This document shows, in pieces, positions 42,718-50,210 of a stretch of DNA of 50,210 nucleotides (position 1 is the stretch's first letter; each line of letters starts with the position of its first letter). Source of the DNA: Planctomycetota bacterium (GTDB lineage Bacteria > Planctomycetota > UBA1135 > UBA2386); the NCBI GenBank assembly GCA_016794485.1, contig JAEUHV010000257.1:1-50210 (forward strand). The letters are read 5' to 3'. Under the pieces are notes generated by a model. The model had not been told where the DNA came from, did no database searches, and saw nothing but the letters and a program-made list of their open reading frames with translations. A program made the position numbers and the translations under genes.

Positions 42718-44240
42718 GTGCGACCAGCCAGGCGTTCGCGGCTGCGAAACGCCGGTCCCTCGGTGACTTCGGACTGCGCTCGGGTGCCGGTGATGCGGTT
42801 CGCGGCGAGATCGGCGACGGCCATGATCGAGAGCATCGGGTTGACCTTCACCGAGTGCGGGAACAGGCTCGCATCGGCGACGTAGAGGTTGCGGAGGCCG
42901 CGCACGCGGAAGTCGGGTGCCACCACGTCGCGGCGCGGATCGCTGCCGGCACATGCGCCACCCTGCGGATGCGAACTGCCGAAGCCCATCAGGTCGGTCT
43001 GGGTGCGCATCGCGGCATCGATGCGCGTCAGGTCTTCAGGGCGTTCGATCACCGGGTCGGTGCCGCTCGGCACGAAGACGCGCCGCGCTCCCGCCGCCAG
43101 CATCGCCGCGGCGGCCGTGCGGCAGCCCGATCGGAATGCGGCCATGTCCCGTGGCCCCATGCGGAACCGGATGTCCGCGTGGTCGAACAGGGGGCGAACC
43201 AGGCGATGCCCGAGGCCGAGGTAGACCTCGCCGGTCGGTTGGGTCGGGACCAGCACGCCCAGCGCGGCCAGATGGCGGAACCGACGCATGCGCGCGGCGT
43301 GGTCGCCGAAGAAGCCCGGCAGCGTCAAGGCCAGCGACACCGGCGGATTCTGGATCTGCTCGATGACGAAGTCGTCGTGCAGCGAGTGCACGCACATCTG
43401 GTCGCCCTTCCATCCGTCGAGCGGTTCCGGGAACTCGCCGAACACGATCGCCCCGGCGTTGAACGACGTGCGTTTGCCGGCGCGGCCGCGGTGCAGCCCA
43501 CTGCGCAGGAGCAGCTCGGGGGTGTTGATCGCACCGCCCGCGAGCACGTAGACGTCGGCCACGATGCGCACCTTCTGGCCGGTCTGGCGTTCGTGGGCGA
43601 CGAGGCCGACGACGTGGCCCTTCCGGTGCTCGATGCGCACGACTTCGAGTTCGGGGATCACGTTCGCACCGCGCGCGATCGCCATCGGGATCCACGTCTG
43701 CGCCGCGTCGAGCTTCTTGCCGTAGCGACAGCCGATGTTGCAGTAGCCGCAACCGATGCAGTCCTGCATCGCCTTGTGGAAGCCACCGGCGGGTGCACCG
43801 ATGCGGCGCAAGCCGTCTGTCAGCCGCCACGTCGCCGGGTTGTGCACATCCGTCGGCAGCGGGGCCACGCCGATCACGCCCTCGACCCGATCGAACGCGT
43901 TCGCCAGTTCGCCGGGCGGCAAGTCGAAGCCGTGCGCGGCGAAGCTCTGCCGCACCGACTCCGGCATGCGGAAGCAGACGGCGTTGGTGAGCACCGTCGA
44001 GCCGCCGACGCAGTCGCCCTGCAGCACGAACATGTCGGCATCGACGTTCGTCTGCGCGCCGCCGTCCTTGTAGAGCCGGGCGATCATCGCCGGTTCGTCG
44101 TGCGACATCTGGCGCGGATGCAGCCAAGGGCCGCGTTCGACCACGTTCACGCGCATTCCGGCGGCTGCCAGCCGGAATGCCATGACGCTGCCACCCGCAC
44201 CCGAACCGACCACCACCGCCTCGCTCCGGATCGTGGTCAT
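42714..44240 (-). CDS. GMC family FAD oxidoreductase with a four-cysteine motif
   Basis: A 508-residue flavoenzyme. VVVGSGAGGSVMAFRLAA (about 9-26) binds the FAD dinucleotide, and GDCVGGSTVLTNAV (75-88) is the GMC signature region. Cys161, 164, 167 and 171 form C-x2-C-x2-C-x3-C (CIGCGYCNIGCRYGKK), a segment found in the cholesterol-oxidase-like bacterial branch; it could hold an Fe-S cluster. SSHPQGGACAGSDP and the closing NPMLSIMAVADLAA supply the C-terminal FAD/catalytic region. It should oxidise an alcohol. It is coupled by ATGA to a small subunit-like gene upstream and by GTGA to the GH3-family gene downstream. Confidence 0.9.
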   Translation of the reverse strand: MTTIRSEAVVVGSGAGGSVMAFRLAAAGMRVNVVERGPWLHPRQMSHDEPAMIARLYKDGGAQTNVDADMFVLQGDCVGGSTVLTNAVCFRMPESVRQSFAAHGFDLPPGELANAFDRVEGVIGVAPLPTDVHNPATWRLTDGLRRIGAPAGGFHKAMQDCIGCGYCNIGCRYGKKLDAAQTWIPMAIARGANVIPELEVVRIEHRKGHVVGLVAHERQTGQKVRIVADVYVLAGGAINTPELLLRSGLHRGRAGKRTSFNAGAIVFGEFPEPLDGWKGDQMCVHSLHDDFVIEQIQNPPVSLALTLPGFFGDHAARMRRFRHLAALGVLVPTQPTGEVYLGLGHRLVRPLFDHADIRFRMGPRDMAAFRSGCRTAAAAMLAAGARRVFVPSGTDPVIERPEDLTRIDAAMRTQTDLMGFGSSHPQGGACAGSDPRRDVVAPDFRVRGLRNLYVADASLFPHSVKVNPMLSIMAVADLAANRITGTRAQSEVTEGPAFRSRERLAGRT

Positions 44241-44797
44241 CCGACTTCCTTGTGCGCGACAGGTGTGGCGAGCCGTTCGTGCCGCGACGTCGACGAGCGC
44301 TTCGTCATCGGGAGGAAGCCGAGCTCGTCGGCGACGTGCGGGTCGGAGTAGTAGCCCATGCGGACCAGCTGCCGGACCAGCGACGGGATCGCCAACAGGC
44401 CATGCGTCGTGGCGAGGTGGCGTTCGACGAACGTGCGCCGCCGCATCGGATCCTGCCGCGACAGGGGGCGATGGAGACGCAGCAGTGGTGCGTATTCGAG
44501 TCCGGTGAGCAGCACGAGTGTGCGCCAGCGACGGGGCGACCGGACCGCGGCGAGGTAGCGGTCGACATTGCGCGCGACTACGCCCCAGCCGCCGGCTGGG
44601 GGGCTCGGCAAGGTGGCCTCGGCCATCGCGGCGATCGTGCAGGCCTGGCGCGCCGTCAGGGTCGCGAGCCCGGAGGCGATGCCGTCGCGTCGCGAGCGGC
44701 GCGCGGTCAGGCACCAGAACGGCAGCAGCGGCAGCCACAACGGGGCCAGCAGCAAGCCAGCGACAGCCAGTGTTCCGATGCGCGCATTCAACGACAT
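44237..44797 (-). CDS. small membrane-anchored subunit-like protein of the GMC oxidoreductase
   Basis: A 186-residue protein with an N-terminal hydrophobic helix (about 8-30) and an alpha-helical body (LTARQACTIAAMAEATLP, GVVARNVDRYLAAV, RWRTLVLLTGLEYAPLL). This pattern resembles gluconate 2-dehydrogenase subunit 3 and similar small proteins encoded with GMC oxidoreductases, in which they aid export or electron transfer. No twin-arginine signal of the classical kind is seen. Its stop overlaps the GMC ATG (ATGA, 44237-44240). Assignment rests on pattern and context together. Confidence 0.7.
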   Translation of the reverse strand: MSLNARIGTLAVAGLLLAPLWLPLLPFWCLTARRSRRDGIASGLATLTARQACTIAAMAEATLPSPPAGGWGVVARNVDRYLAAVRSPRRWRTLVLLTGLEYAPLLRLHRPLSRQDPMRRRTFVERHLATTHGLLAIPSLVRQLVRMGYYSDPHVADELGFLPMTKRSSTSRHERLATPVAHKEVG

Positions 44798-44899
44798 GAG
44801 GACAGAAGCGTGCCGTCCACGATGAGGCCTCGCGCAGTCTGTGATGAAGGTTGTGTGCGGACGCCGCGTGGCGACAGGCGCCTGCCATGATCGCCTGCC

Positions 44900-45523
44900 A
44901 TGGGCGACGCACTTCCTGCCACGGCTTCCGAGCGTGGACTCGGCCGTTTGTTCCTGCGCAAGTTCCTGCGCGATCCGAAAGACGTGGCCTCGGTGTGGCC
45001 GAGCTCGCGTTGGTTGGCGCGGGCGATGTTGCGCGATGTCGTGCTCCCGACGGGCGGCGGCGTGGTCGAACTGGGGCCGGGCACCGGAGCATTCACGGCA
45101 CCGATCCTCGAACTGCTCGCAAGCGCCGGGGGTGGTGGCTACCTGGGCATCGAACGCGACGCCGAGTTCTGCGATCTGTTGCGCCGCCGGTTCCCGCGGG
45201 TCGAGTTCGCGTGGGCGGATGCGGCGACCCTGGCGACGCAACTGGCGGCGCGGCCGGGCCTGCAACCGTTCGCCGTGGTGTCGGGCCTGCCGCTCGTGGC
45301 CATGCCGAAGCCCATGGTCGCCGAGCTCGTGCGCACCGCGCATGCCGCCGTGCCCGTCGGCGGCTGGTTTTGCACGTTCTCGTACCAGCATTCGCTGGTG
45401 AATCCGGCGCAGTGGTGGCTGCGACGCCTGCTGCGCACGACGTTCGGTCGCCTCGAGGTCCGGCCGGTGTTGCGGAACGTGCCGCCGGCGCTCGTGTTCG
45501 CCGCGCGGAAGATCGCCGTCTAG
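44900..45523 (+). CDS. phospholipid N-methyltransferase-like SAM methyltransferase
   Basis: A 207-residue protein. FLRDPKDVASVWPSSRWLARAM (pattern F-DP--VAS--PSSR-LA) and VVELGPGTGAFTAPIL are hallmarks of the Rhodobacter-type PmtA/KsgA-like group that methylates phosphatidylethanolamine toward phosphatidylcholine. ISGLP-like VVSGLPLVAM follows, and the C-terminal domain has RTTFGRLEVRPVLRNVPPA. It is soluble or peripheral to the membrane. The 11-bp sequence CGCCTGCCATG is duplicated just before and at the start codon, so an out-of-frame ATG precedes the true one by 13 bases. Its stop overlaps that of the convergent ABC permease gene. Confidence 0.85.
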   Translation: MGDALPATASERGLGRLFLRKFLRDPKDVASVWPSSRWLARAMLRDVVLPTGGGVVELGPGTGAFTAPILELLASAGGGGYLGIERDAEFCDLLRRRFPRVEFAWADAATLATQLAARPGLQPFAVVSGLPLVAMPKPMVAELVRTAHAAVPVGGWFCTFSYQHSLVNPAQWWLRRLLRTTFGRLEVRPVLRNVPPALVFAARKIAV

Positions 45524-47163
45524 CGCGGCCGCAGCATGCGCGCGATGTTGCGCGTCCCCGCCCAGGTGCCGACGCTCGCCAGGGTGAGCCCGTAGAGCAG
45601 CGCCGCACCGACCAGCCAGGGCGTCCATGCGGCGACGTCCGCGGCGCGCACCGGCGAATGGCGCGCGTGGTCGACGAGCCACAGCCAGCCGAACATCGCC
45701 GGCGCCGCGACCGCTTCGAAGCCGAGCACCAGCAGGATCGCGCCGAGGAAGTTCTTGCCGCCTTGCTGCACCTGGCCACCGTCGTCCGGCCGCACCAGCG
45801 GCGGCAGCGTCCCGATCACCGCGAGCACGCCGATCGCGCCGAACGTGCCGCCGAGTGCTGTTCCGGCGGTCGCGACCAGGGCGGCCCGCCCGGCGCCGAG
45901 CAACCACGCGCCGGCAACCAGCACCAGCAGCAGCGGCCACAGCAGGAACACGAACACCGCCTGCAGCTTGCCGCGCAGGATCGCGCCGGGGCTCGCCGGC
46001 GAGGCCATGTACAGCGGCCACTGCGTCGCGTCCCACACCACGAGGCGCCCCATGTGGGCGTACAGCACGAGCAGCACGGCGAGAAACCACTGCGCCAGCA
46101 TCACCGCGCTGTGCACGGCGTGCCGCGGCAGGTTGGCGTTGCCGAGCATGCCGCCGACGAGCACTTCACCCTTCGCCAGCGCGAACACCATCGCCGCGAA
46201 CAACAGGAAGCCGAGCAAGGCACCCGGTTGCTGCACCAGCTGCGCGAACTCCTTCTTGCGCACGACGGCGGTCAGGCGCTGCGGCCAGCGGCGGCGCGCC
46301 GCGCGCCACAGCGGCGGTTCCGCGGCGAGATGGCGTTCGTAGGCGCCCGGATGCAGGGTCGCCACGACGGCGAACACGGCGACGGCGCCGGCCAGCGTGC
46401 CGAGCAGGTGCAGCAGCGCGTCGGTGTCGAGCACGCCGCGTTCGGCCGAGGCGAGCAGCGTTGCGCTCGCCGCCACCGTCCACGGCAGGCCCTTCGGATC
46501 GCCGGCGACGGCGACGACGTCGAGCGCGCGTTCCTGGCCGCTGGCGAACATGGTCAGCAGCAGCCACGCCGAGAACGCGACCGACGCGCCGGCGCCGACC
46601 AGCAGGAACAACAGGCGCAGCCAGCGGCCGGCGAGGAACCGGACCAGCACGATGTGCGCTGCGAGCAGCACCGCCAGCAGCGGCACGGTGCCCGCGACCA
46701 CGGCCAGCGGCACCAGCGCGATCGCCAACGCCGGGGCCGGGCTCTGCAACAGCAGCGTCACGACGAACGGTCCCGCGAGTGCCAGCGCCCAGCACGACGA
46801 CAAGAAGCCGGCACGCAGCAGCACGTGCAGCGGCAACGCCATCGGCCGCAGCGGCGACTGGCGCCAGAGCTGCAGTTCGGGGGCGTCGAAGAGCTGCCGC
46901 TGGGCCAGCGCGAGGCCGAGCCACGTCGCGACCAGCGGGCACGCCATCAAGCCGTAGCCGAGCAGCCCGCGCAGCGTCGCGTCGCCGCTCTGCTGGCGCA
47001 GCATCGCCAGCAGCTGCGGACTGTGCACGATCGCGTCGGCGAACCACGCCGACATCGTGCCGAGCATCAGGAAGCCGATCAGCGTGCTGGTCGCGAGCCG
47101 TCGGCCCTGCGGCAGGGCGGCGAGGTTGCCGAGCGCGCGGAGGTCGGCGGCGACGAGGCTCAC
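45520..47163 (-). CDS. ABC transporter permease (ABC-2-like exporter)
   Basis: A 547-residue membrane protein with about 12 hydrophobic helices and a long cytoplasmic loop in the middle (around the AERHLAAEPPLWRAARRRWP-like region and VVRKKEFAQLVQQPG). The RKKEF-LVQQPG motif after the first helix set is typical of large exporter permeases encoded with CcmA-type ATPases. It starts with GTG overlapping the ATPase stop (GTGA, 47160-47163), which fixes the pairing. The substrate cannot be told from sequence. The end overlaps the convergent methyltransferase gene by 4 bp. Confidence 0.8.
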   Translation of the reverse strand: MSLVAADLRALGNLAALPQGRRLATSTLIGFLMLGTMSAWFADAIVHSPQLLAMLRQQSGDATLRGLLGYGLMACPLVATWLGLALAQRQLFDAPELQLWRQSPLRPMALPLHVLLRAGFLSSCWALALAGPFVVTLLLQSPAPALAIALVPLAVVAGTVPLLAVLLAAHIVLVRFLAGRWLRLLFLLVGAGASVAFSAWLLLTMFASGQERALDVVAVAGDPKGLPWTVAASATLLASAERGVLDTDALLHLLGTLAGAVAVFAVVATLHPGAYERHLAAEPPLWRAARRRWPQRLTAVVRKKEFAQLVQQPGALLGFLLFAAMVFALAKGEVLVGGMLGNANLPRHAVHSAVMLAQWFLAVLLVLYAHMGRLVVWDATQWPLYMASPASPGAILRGKLQAVFVFLLWPLLLVLVAGAWLLGAGRAALVATAGTALGGTFGAIGVLAVIGTLPPLVRPDDGGQVQQGGKNFLGAILLVLGFEAVAAPAMFGWLWLVDHARHSPVRAADVAAWTPWLVGAALLYGLTLASVGTWAGTRNIARMLRPR

Positions 47164-47894
47164 GTGGCCGCTTCCGTGACGGCGACGAACACGTCTTCGA
47201 GGGTCTTGTCGCCGTGCGCTGCGCGCAGGTCGGCGACGGTGCCTTCGCAGCGCAGGCGGCCGCGCGCGAGGATGCCGACGCGGTGGCACACCTGTTCGGC
47301 CAGTTCGAGGCCGTGCGTGCTCAACAGGATCGTGGTGCCGCGTGCCGCCTCGGCGAGCAGCAGTTCCTTCAGCCGCCGCGTACTCAGCGGGTCGAGGCCG
47401 CTGGTCGGCTCGTCGAGCAGCAGCACCGGCGGTGCGGTCGTCAGCACGGCCACCAGGTGGATCTTCTTCCTGGTGCCGTGCGAGTAGCCCTTGCACAACT
47501 CGTCGGCATGGTCGTCCATGCCGAGCATCGCGAGCAGGCGTTCGCAGCGTTCGTCGCGCTGGGCGCGCGGCACGTGCCACAGGCTCGCCACCAGCGCCAC
47601 GTATTGGCGACCGGTCAGGTAGTCGTAGAGCGGCGGCGTGTCCGGCACGAAGCCGAGCTGCGCCTTCAGTTCGCGGCTGCTGGTGGCGTGGTCGAGGCCG
47701 GCGATGCGCAATCGGCCAGCGCTGGGGAGCAGCAGGCCCGTCAGCATGCGCAGCGTGGTGGTCTTGCCAGCACCGTTCTGGCCGAGGAAGCCGTAGATCT
47801 CGCCGGGCTGCACGGCGAGGTCGAGGTCGCGCACGGCCCAGGTGCCGGCGAACTCGCGGCCGAGCTGCTCGGTGAGGATCACGGGCTCGGTCAC
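47160..47894 (-). CDS. ABC transporter ATP-binding protein
   Basis: A 244-residue ATPase with Walker A GQNGAGKTT (about 38-46), Q-loop GFVPDTPPLYDYLTG, a variant signature YSHGTRKKI, Walker B VLLLDEPTSGLDP and switch His in STHGLE. It forms an exporter with the permease encoded immediately downstream. The start is GTG at 47894, overlapping the exonuclease III stop. The YSHG-RKK form of the signature is common in ABC-2 ATPases of this branch. Confidence 0.93.
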   Translation of the reverse strand: MTEPVILTEQLGREFAGTWAVRDLDLAVQPGEIYGFLGQNGAGKTTTLRMLTGLLLPSAGRLRIAGLDHATSSRELKAQLGFVPDTPPLYDYLTGRQYVALVASLWHVPRAQRDERCERLLAMLGMDDHADELCKGYSHGTRKKIHLVAVLTTAPPVLLLDEPTSGLDPLSTRRLKELLLAEAARGTTILLSTHGLELAEQVCHRVGILARGRLRCEGTVADLRAAHGDKTLEDVFVAVTEAAT

Positions 47895-48673
47895 GGGCCG
47901 ACCTCGTCGGTGAACGTCGCGGTCACCGGAACGTGGTCGCTCGGCTGCTTCTGCTTGCGGATGTCCTTGTGCACGACGACGCCGGTGCAGCGTTCGCCGG
48001 CCGGCTTGCTGGTCAGCACGTAGTCGATGCGCAGGCCGTCGTCGACGAATGCGGCGCCGGCGCGGTAGTGCCACCAGGTGTAGATGCCGCCCTCACTGTG
48101 GAACGCGCGCATCGAGTCGGCGAGGCCGAACGCGAGCACATTGCGCATCGCCTGGCGTTCGGGCGCGGAGCACAGGATCTTGTCGCGCCACCACGCCGGG
48201 TCGTGCACGTCGCGGTCGTCGAGCGTGACGTTGAAGTCGCCGACCACGACGAGCTTGTCGTTCGCCGCCCAGCGGCTGTCGAGGAACGTGCGCAGGCGGC
48301 GGAACCAGTCGAGTTTGTACTGGTACTTGTCGCAGCCGACCTCCTGGCCGTTCGGCACGTAGAGGTTGAGCACGTGCCAGTCGCCGATGCGCGCGGCGAG
48401 GACCCGCTTGTCGGCGTCGGGGGCGTCGTCGGGGAAGGACTTGACGACGTCGGTGGGGGCCGCGGTCGTCAGGATCGCGACGCCGTTGTAGCTCTTCTGG
48501 CCGGTGAACACGCACTCGTAGCCTTCGTCCTCGAGCACGGCGCGGGGGAACTGGTCGTCGGTGACCTTGGTCTCCTGCAGGCAGAGGACGTCGGGGCGGT
48601 GGTCGCGCAGGAAGTCGACGACGTGCGTGAGGCGGGCGCGCAGGCTGTTGACGTTCCAGGTGGTGATCTTCAT
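47891..48673 (-). CDS. xthA: exodeoxyribonuclease III / AP endonuclease
   Basis: A 260-residue EEP-fold nuclease for base-excision repair; it cuts at abasic sites and trims 3' ends. Motifs are complete: WNVNSLRAR (metal Asn), CLQETKV (metal Glu), LYVPNG, VVVGDFNV (Asp, Asn), RIDYVL and PSDHVPV (catalytic Asp-His). Length is normal for the family. It begins the operon xth - ABC ATPase - permease, linked by GTGA overlaps; a functional link between repair and export is not implied. Confidence 0.95.
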   Translation of the reverse strand: MKITTWNVNSLRARLTHVVDFLRDHRPDVLCLQETKVTDDQFPRAVLEDEGYECVFTGQKSYNGVAILTTAAPTDVVKSFPDDAPDADKRVLAARIGDWHVLNLYVPNGQEVGCDKYQYKLDWFRRLRTFLDSRWAANDKLVVVGDFNVTLDDRDVHDPAWWRDKILCSAPERQAMRNVLAFGLADSMRAFHSEGGIYTWWHYRAGAAFVDDGLRIDYVLTSKPAGERCTGVVVHKDIRKQKQPSDHVPVTATFTDEVGP

Positions 48674-48751
48674 GCGCAGCAGGGCGGGTCATTCAAGCCG
48701 TCGCGGCCGGTGGGGGAAGGGCGACGCGTCGGGAATGTCGGCTACGGCGGT

Positions 48752-48768
48752 CGGGGCTTCGGTCCCCG
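48752..48768. repeat. hairpin beside the transposase-like gene
   Basis: CGGGG and CCCCG pair around a centre that contains C-TTCG-G on the plus strand, a very stable tetraloop form, with one bulged T. It lies directly after the stop codon (minus strand) of the transposase-like gene, so it may be its terminator or a REP-like end. Confidence 0.4.
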
Positions 48769-48769
48769 T

Positions 48770-49459
48770 TCAAGCCGGGCGTTCCGTGACGGACAGCAGG
48801 CCATGGCGCCTCCAGCCGGTCGTCAGCAGCCAGGTGTGCGCATCGGTGATCGGACGAACCACAGCTTCGATGCCGCGCACGACGATTGTCTCGCGGAAAC
48901 CGTCGAACCACGGCGCCGAGGTGTAGGTGTCGATCGCCTGGGCAACGGTGACGGCGCGACCTTCGGCTGCGTGCTTCTTGCCGTTGCCGAGCACGTAGCG
49001 CAGTGCATTCCGGACCTCGCGCGGCGAGCGCAGGATGTGGTCGTGGTACCGGTCGGCGAAGACCCGCCCGCGGCGATCCCAGTGTTTGTTGAGGGCGCGT
49101 GCGATGCGGACCAGCAGTCCCTGCACGCCGCGTGACAGCGTGGTGCGGCCGTTCGCCTCGACGACGAAGTGCAGGTGGTCGTTGAGCACCGCGTAGTGGA
49201 TGAGCCGGAAGCCGTTGCGATCGCAGCCGGCGGCGAACGCCGCGCGCAACGTGGCGTAGGCCTCGCGGCGTCGCAGCGGCGGCAGGTGTTCGCGCAGCTT
49301 CACCGTGACGTGCACCGGGAACCGCGCCGCGAGCACCGCGCGCGTGTCGTGTGGAACACCCGCCCGGTCGCCGTTCGGCTTGCGGCCGGCGCCAGCCCGC
49401 CGCCCGCCGTGCTGGTTGCGGAACGGCAGCAAGGGGGCTCTGGTGCCGTCGGTCCGCAT
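48770..49459 (-). CDS. REP-associated tyrosine transposase-like protein (Y1/HUH, RAYT)
   Basis: A 229-residue single-strand DNA transposase of the IS200-like Y1 superfamily. The HUH motif is HLH at 95-97 (NDHLHFVVEA). The segment RRGRVFADRYHDHIL (about 129-143) and ALRYVLGNGKKH place the likely catalytic Tyr at 155 by comparison with E. coli RAYT. The N-terminus has GGRRAGAGRKP, common to RAYT-like genes of Planctomycetota and Myxococcota. RAYTs are usually single-copy domesticated genes that act on nearby palindromic REP sequences. I chose ATG 49459 because it gives the compact N-terminus; the frame is open further upstream, without family similarity. Confidence 0.8.
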   Translation of the reverse strand: MRTDGTRAPLLPFRNQHGGRRAGAGRKPNGDRAGVPHDTRAVLAARFPVHVTVKLREHLPPLRRREAYATLRAAFAAGCDRNGFRLIHYAVLNDHLHFVVEANGRTTLSRGVQGLLVRIARALNKHWDRRGRVFADRYHDHILRSPREVRNALRYVLGNGKKHAAEGRAVTVAQAIDTYTSAPWFDGFRETIVVRGIEAVVRPITDAHTWLLTTGWRRHGLLSVTERPA

Positions 49460-49964
49460 GGATCGCCTGGAAGTTTCAGCCACTTGATTCGGCGATGATG
49501 CGAGTGTGTGGCGCATCGAGCAAGGGTTGCGACCGAGATCCACCGTGACGGTCGGCCCGTCCGTGGTGGAATTGCATGGGCCAGGTCTGCCTGCGTGCTC
49601 GAGCCAGTGCGTCGAGAGCGGTCTACCTTGACCAGGCCAGGCGTTGCGTGCTCCGGCGTGCAGCAGCAAAGGAGCGACCCGAGCCAGCCGGTGCGACCAA
49701 GGGCCGGCGAGTGCACTGGTCGTCGCTCGGCGGTCTGGCAGCCTTGTTCAGTCTTCCGCGGAGGGAGCGCATGAGTGGCGATGGGGTCGTCCGAGCGTTT
49801 GACACCTGGCATATGGGGCAGGAGTTCCGCCAGTCATCGGACGGTGGTGAGCCCCGGTGGTTCATCAGGATCGCGTTCTGATCAGGATTTCAAACGTTCC
49901 CGGCCCCGTGAGGCCGTGAGCACGTCGGCTTGCCAGCGACGCGCGCAACAGTTCTGATCTCGGA
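49460..49964. other. 505-bp region with no recognisable gene
   Basis: No open frame here looks like a real protein, and the frames on both strands have arbitrary composition. A hairpin is at 49540-49569. From about 49790 to 49900 the GC content is visibly lower than in the rest of the window, and ATCAGGAT occurs twice 17 bp apart (about 49867-49891). The stretch may be remnant or target DNA of the adjacent transposase-like gene. A frame ending at 49881 (product end EPRWFIRIAF) is too weak to call. Confidence 0.5.
49540..49569. repeat. REP-like imperfect hairpin upstream of the transposase-like gene
   Basis: Arms CCACC-GT-GACGG and CCGTC-CGT-GGTGG pair 5 + 5 bp around a small internal loop, with a 5-base terminal loop. 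It lies 81 bp upstream of the transposase ATG. The form (imperfect 12-13 base arms) fits REP elements, but the sequence differs from the hairpin at 48752-48768. Confidence 0.4.
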
Positions 49965-50210
49965 ATGCGCCCGTCCTGGCTCCTGCCGCTCCTGCTCCTC
50001 CCCGCCTGCGCGACCCCGCCGCGCATCGTCGCCACCGCGAACTACGAAGTGGTCGACGTCGCGACCGTCGCCGACGCCGTCGTCGGGGCCGACGTCGTGT
50101 GCTTCGGCGAGCTGCACGAGACCCCGCCGGTGCATCGCACCCACCACGAGCTGCTGGCCGCGATCTACGAACGCCGCCCCAACCTCGTCATCGCGATGGA
50201 GATGTTCGAG
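49965..50210 (+). CDS. ChaN-family (haem-binding, Tiki-like) lipoprotein, truncated by the window end
   Basis: The first 82 residues of a longer gene. A short signal peptide rich in Leu ends LLPAC (Cys15), a plausible lipobox. The mature start DVATVADAVVGADVVCFGELHETPPVH, seen as the pattern A-D-V-FGE-H-x4-H, followed by RPNLVIAMEMFE, is the classic N-terminus of ChaN-domain proteins (PF04187). Its GE-H residues contribute to the conserved site. Campylobacter ChaN is an iron-regulated lipoprotein that binds two haems. The rest of the gene is beyond the window. Confidence 0.88.
   Translation, partial: MRPSWLLPLLLLPACATPPRIVATANYEVVDVATVADAVVGADVVCFGELHETPPVHRTHHELLAAIYERRPNLVIAMEMFE

Noticed and set aside
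44851-47487. 878-residue open frame on the plus strand
   Set aside because: It crosses the methyltransferase gene in another frame and runs antisense to the ABC permease; composition is Arg/Gln/His-rich noise.
49576-49881. 101-residue open frame in the gene-free region
   Set aside because: Its composition is arbitrary, it has no motif, no ribosome site and no supporting context.
1-50210. tRNA, rRNA, CRISPR array or complete insertion sequence
   Set aside because: No tRNA-like arm set, spacer-repeat series or IS with terminal repeats was seen; only the transposase-like gene at 48770 is mobile-element related.

Overview
This is one high-GC bacterial chromosome segment with tightly packed genes on both strands. 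I infer a member of the phylum Planctomycetota. The reasons are several long secreted proteins with simple Sec signal peptides ending in A-Q, a delta-60-like repeat protein, and a C-terminal beta-rich module of a kind I associate with planctomycete exported proteins. I see no rRNA, tRNA or CRISPR array. Many long open frames on the strand opposite real genes are GC-driven shadows and are left out.

Layout. 214-4029 (+): a DEAD-box RNA helicase, then a secreted repeat protein. 4020-10760 (-): a four-gene unit read from right to left: a secreted propeller-like protein, a CobN-like chelatase with a signal peptide and a C-terminal membrane anchor, an ExbB/MotA-type proton channel, and a small DUF2149 membrane protein. 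10937-16134 (-): a NhaD-like antiporter, a GH15 hydrolase, and a fused trehalose-6-phosphate synthase/phosphatase. 16350-17485 (+): an XRE-VOC fusion and an isoprenylcysteine-methyltransferase-like protein. 17507-18268 (-): an orphan ABC ATPase. 18388-21778 (+): a secreted beta-helix protein, a glucose/sorbosone dehydrogenase-like protein and a TonB. 21785-23002 (-) and 23061-28117 (+): a glycan block with three glycosyltransferases, a flippase, a BtpA-family protein and an HDOD regulator.

28247-34102 (-): a methyltransferase, an M48 protease with a TerB-like tail, a small histidine kinase, an anchored exported protein and a DUF2779 nuclease. 34194-37710 (+): a hybrid histidine kinase, DUF2071, infA and a GNAT acetyltransferase. 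37769-39019 (-): an exported protein of unknown role. 39103-41216 (+): an endonuclease/exonuclease/phosphatase-family protein and a polytopic membrane protein. 41203-44797 (-): a GH3-family adenylate-forming enzyme, a GMC oxidoreductase and its likely small subunit. 44900-45523 (+): a phospholipid N-methyltransferase-like protein. 45520-48673 (-): an ABC exporter pair and exonuclease III. 48770-49459 (-): a REP-associated tyrosine transposase-like gene, followed by about 505 bp without a gene. 49965 to the window end (+): the start of a ChaN-family lipoprotein.

The strongest candidate for an unusual system is the exported CobN + ExbB + DUF2149 unit. It resembles in outline the HmuS-type haem-handling modules of Bacteroidota. 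A TonB at 20996 and the ChaN-type protein at the right edge (a family with known haem binding) fit the same theme but are not linked to it physically. A second theme is one C-terminal module shared by three otherwise unrelated secreted proteins. Translational coupling by 4-nt ATGA/GTGA overlaps occurs at 13 gene junctions, so operon assignments are fairly secure.
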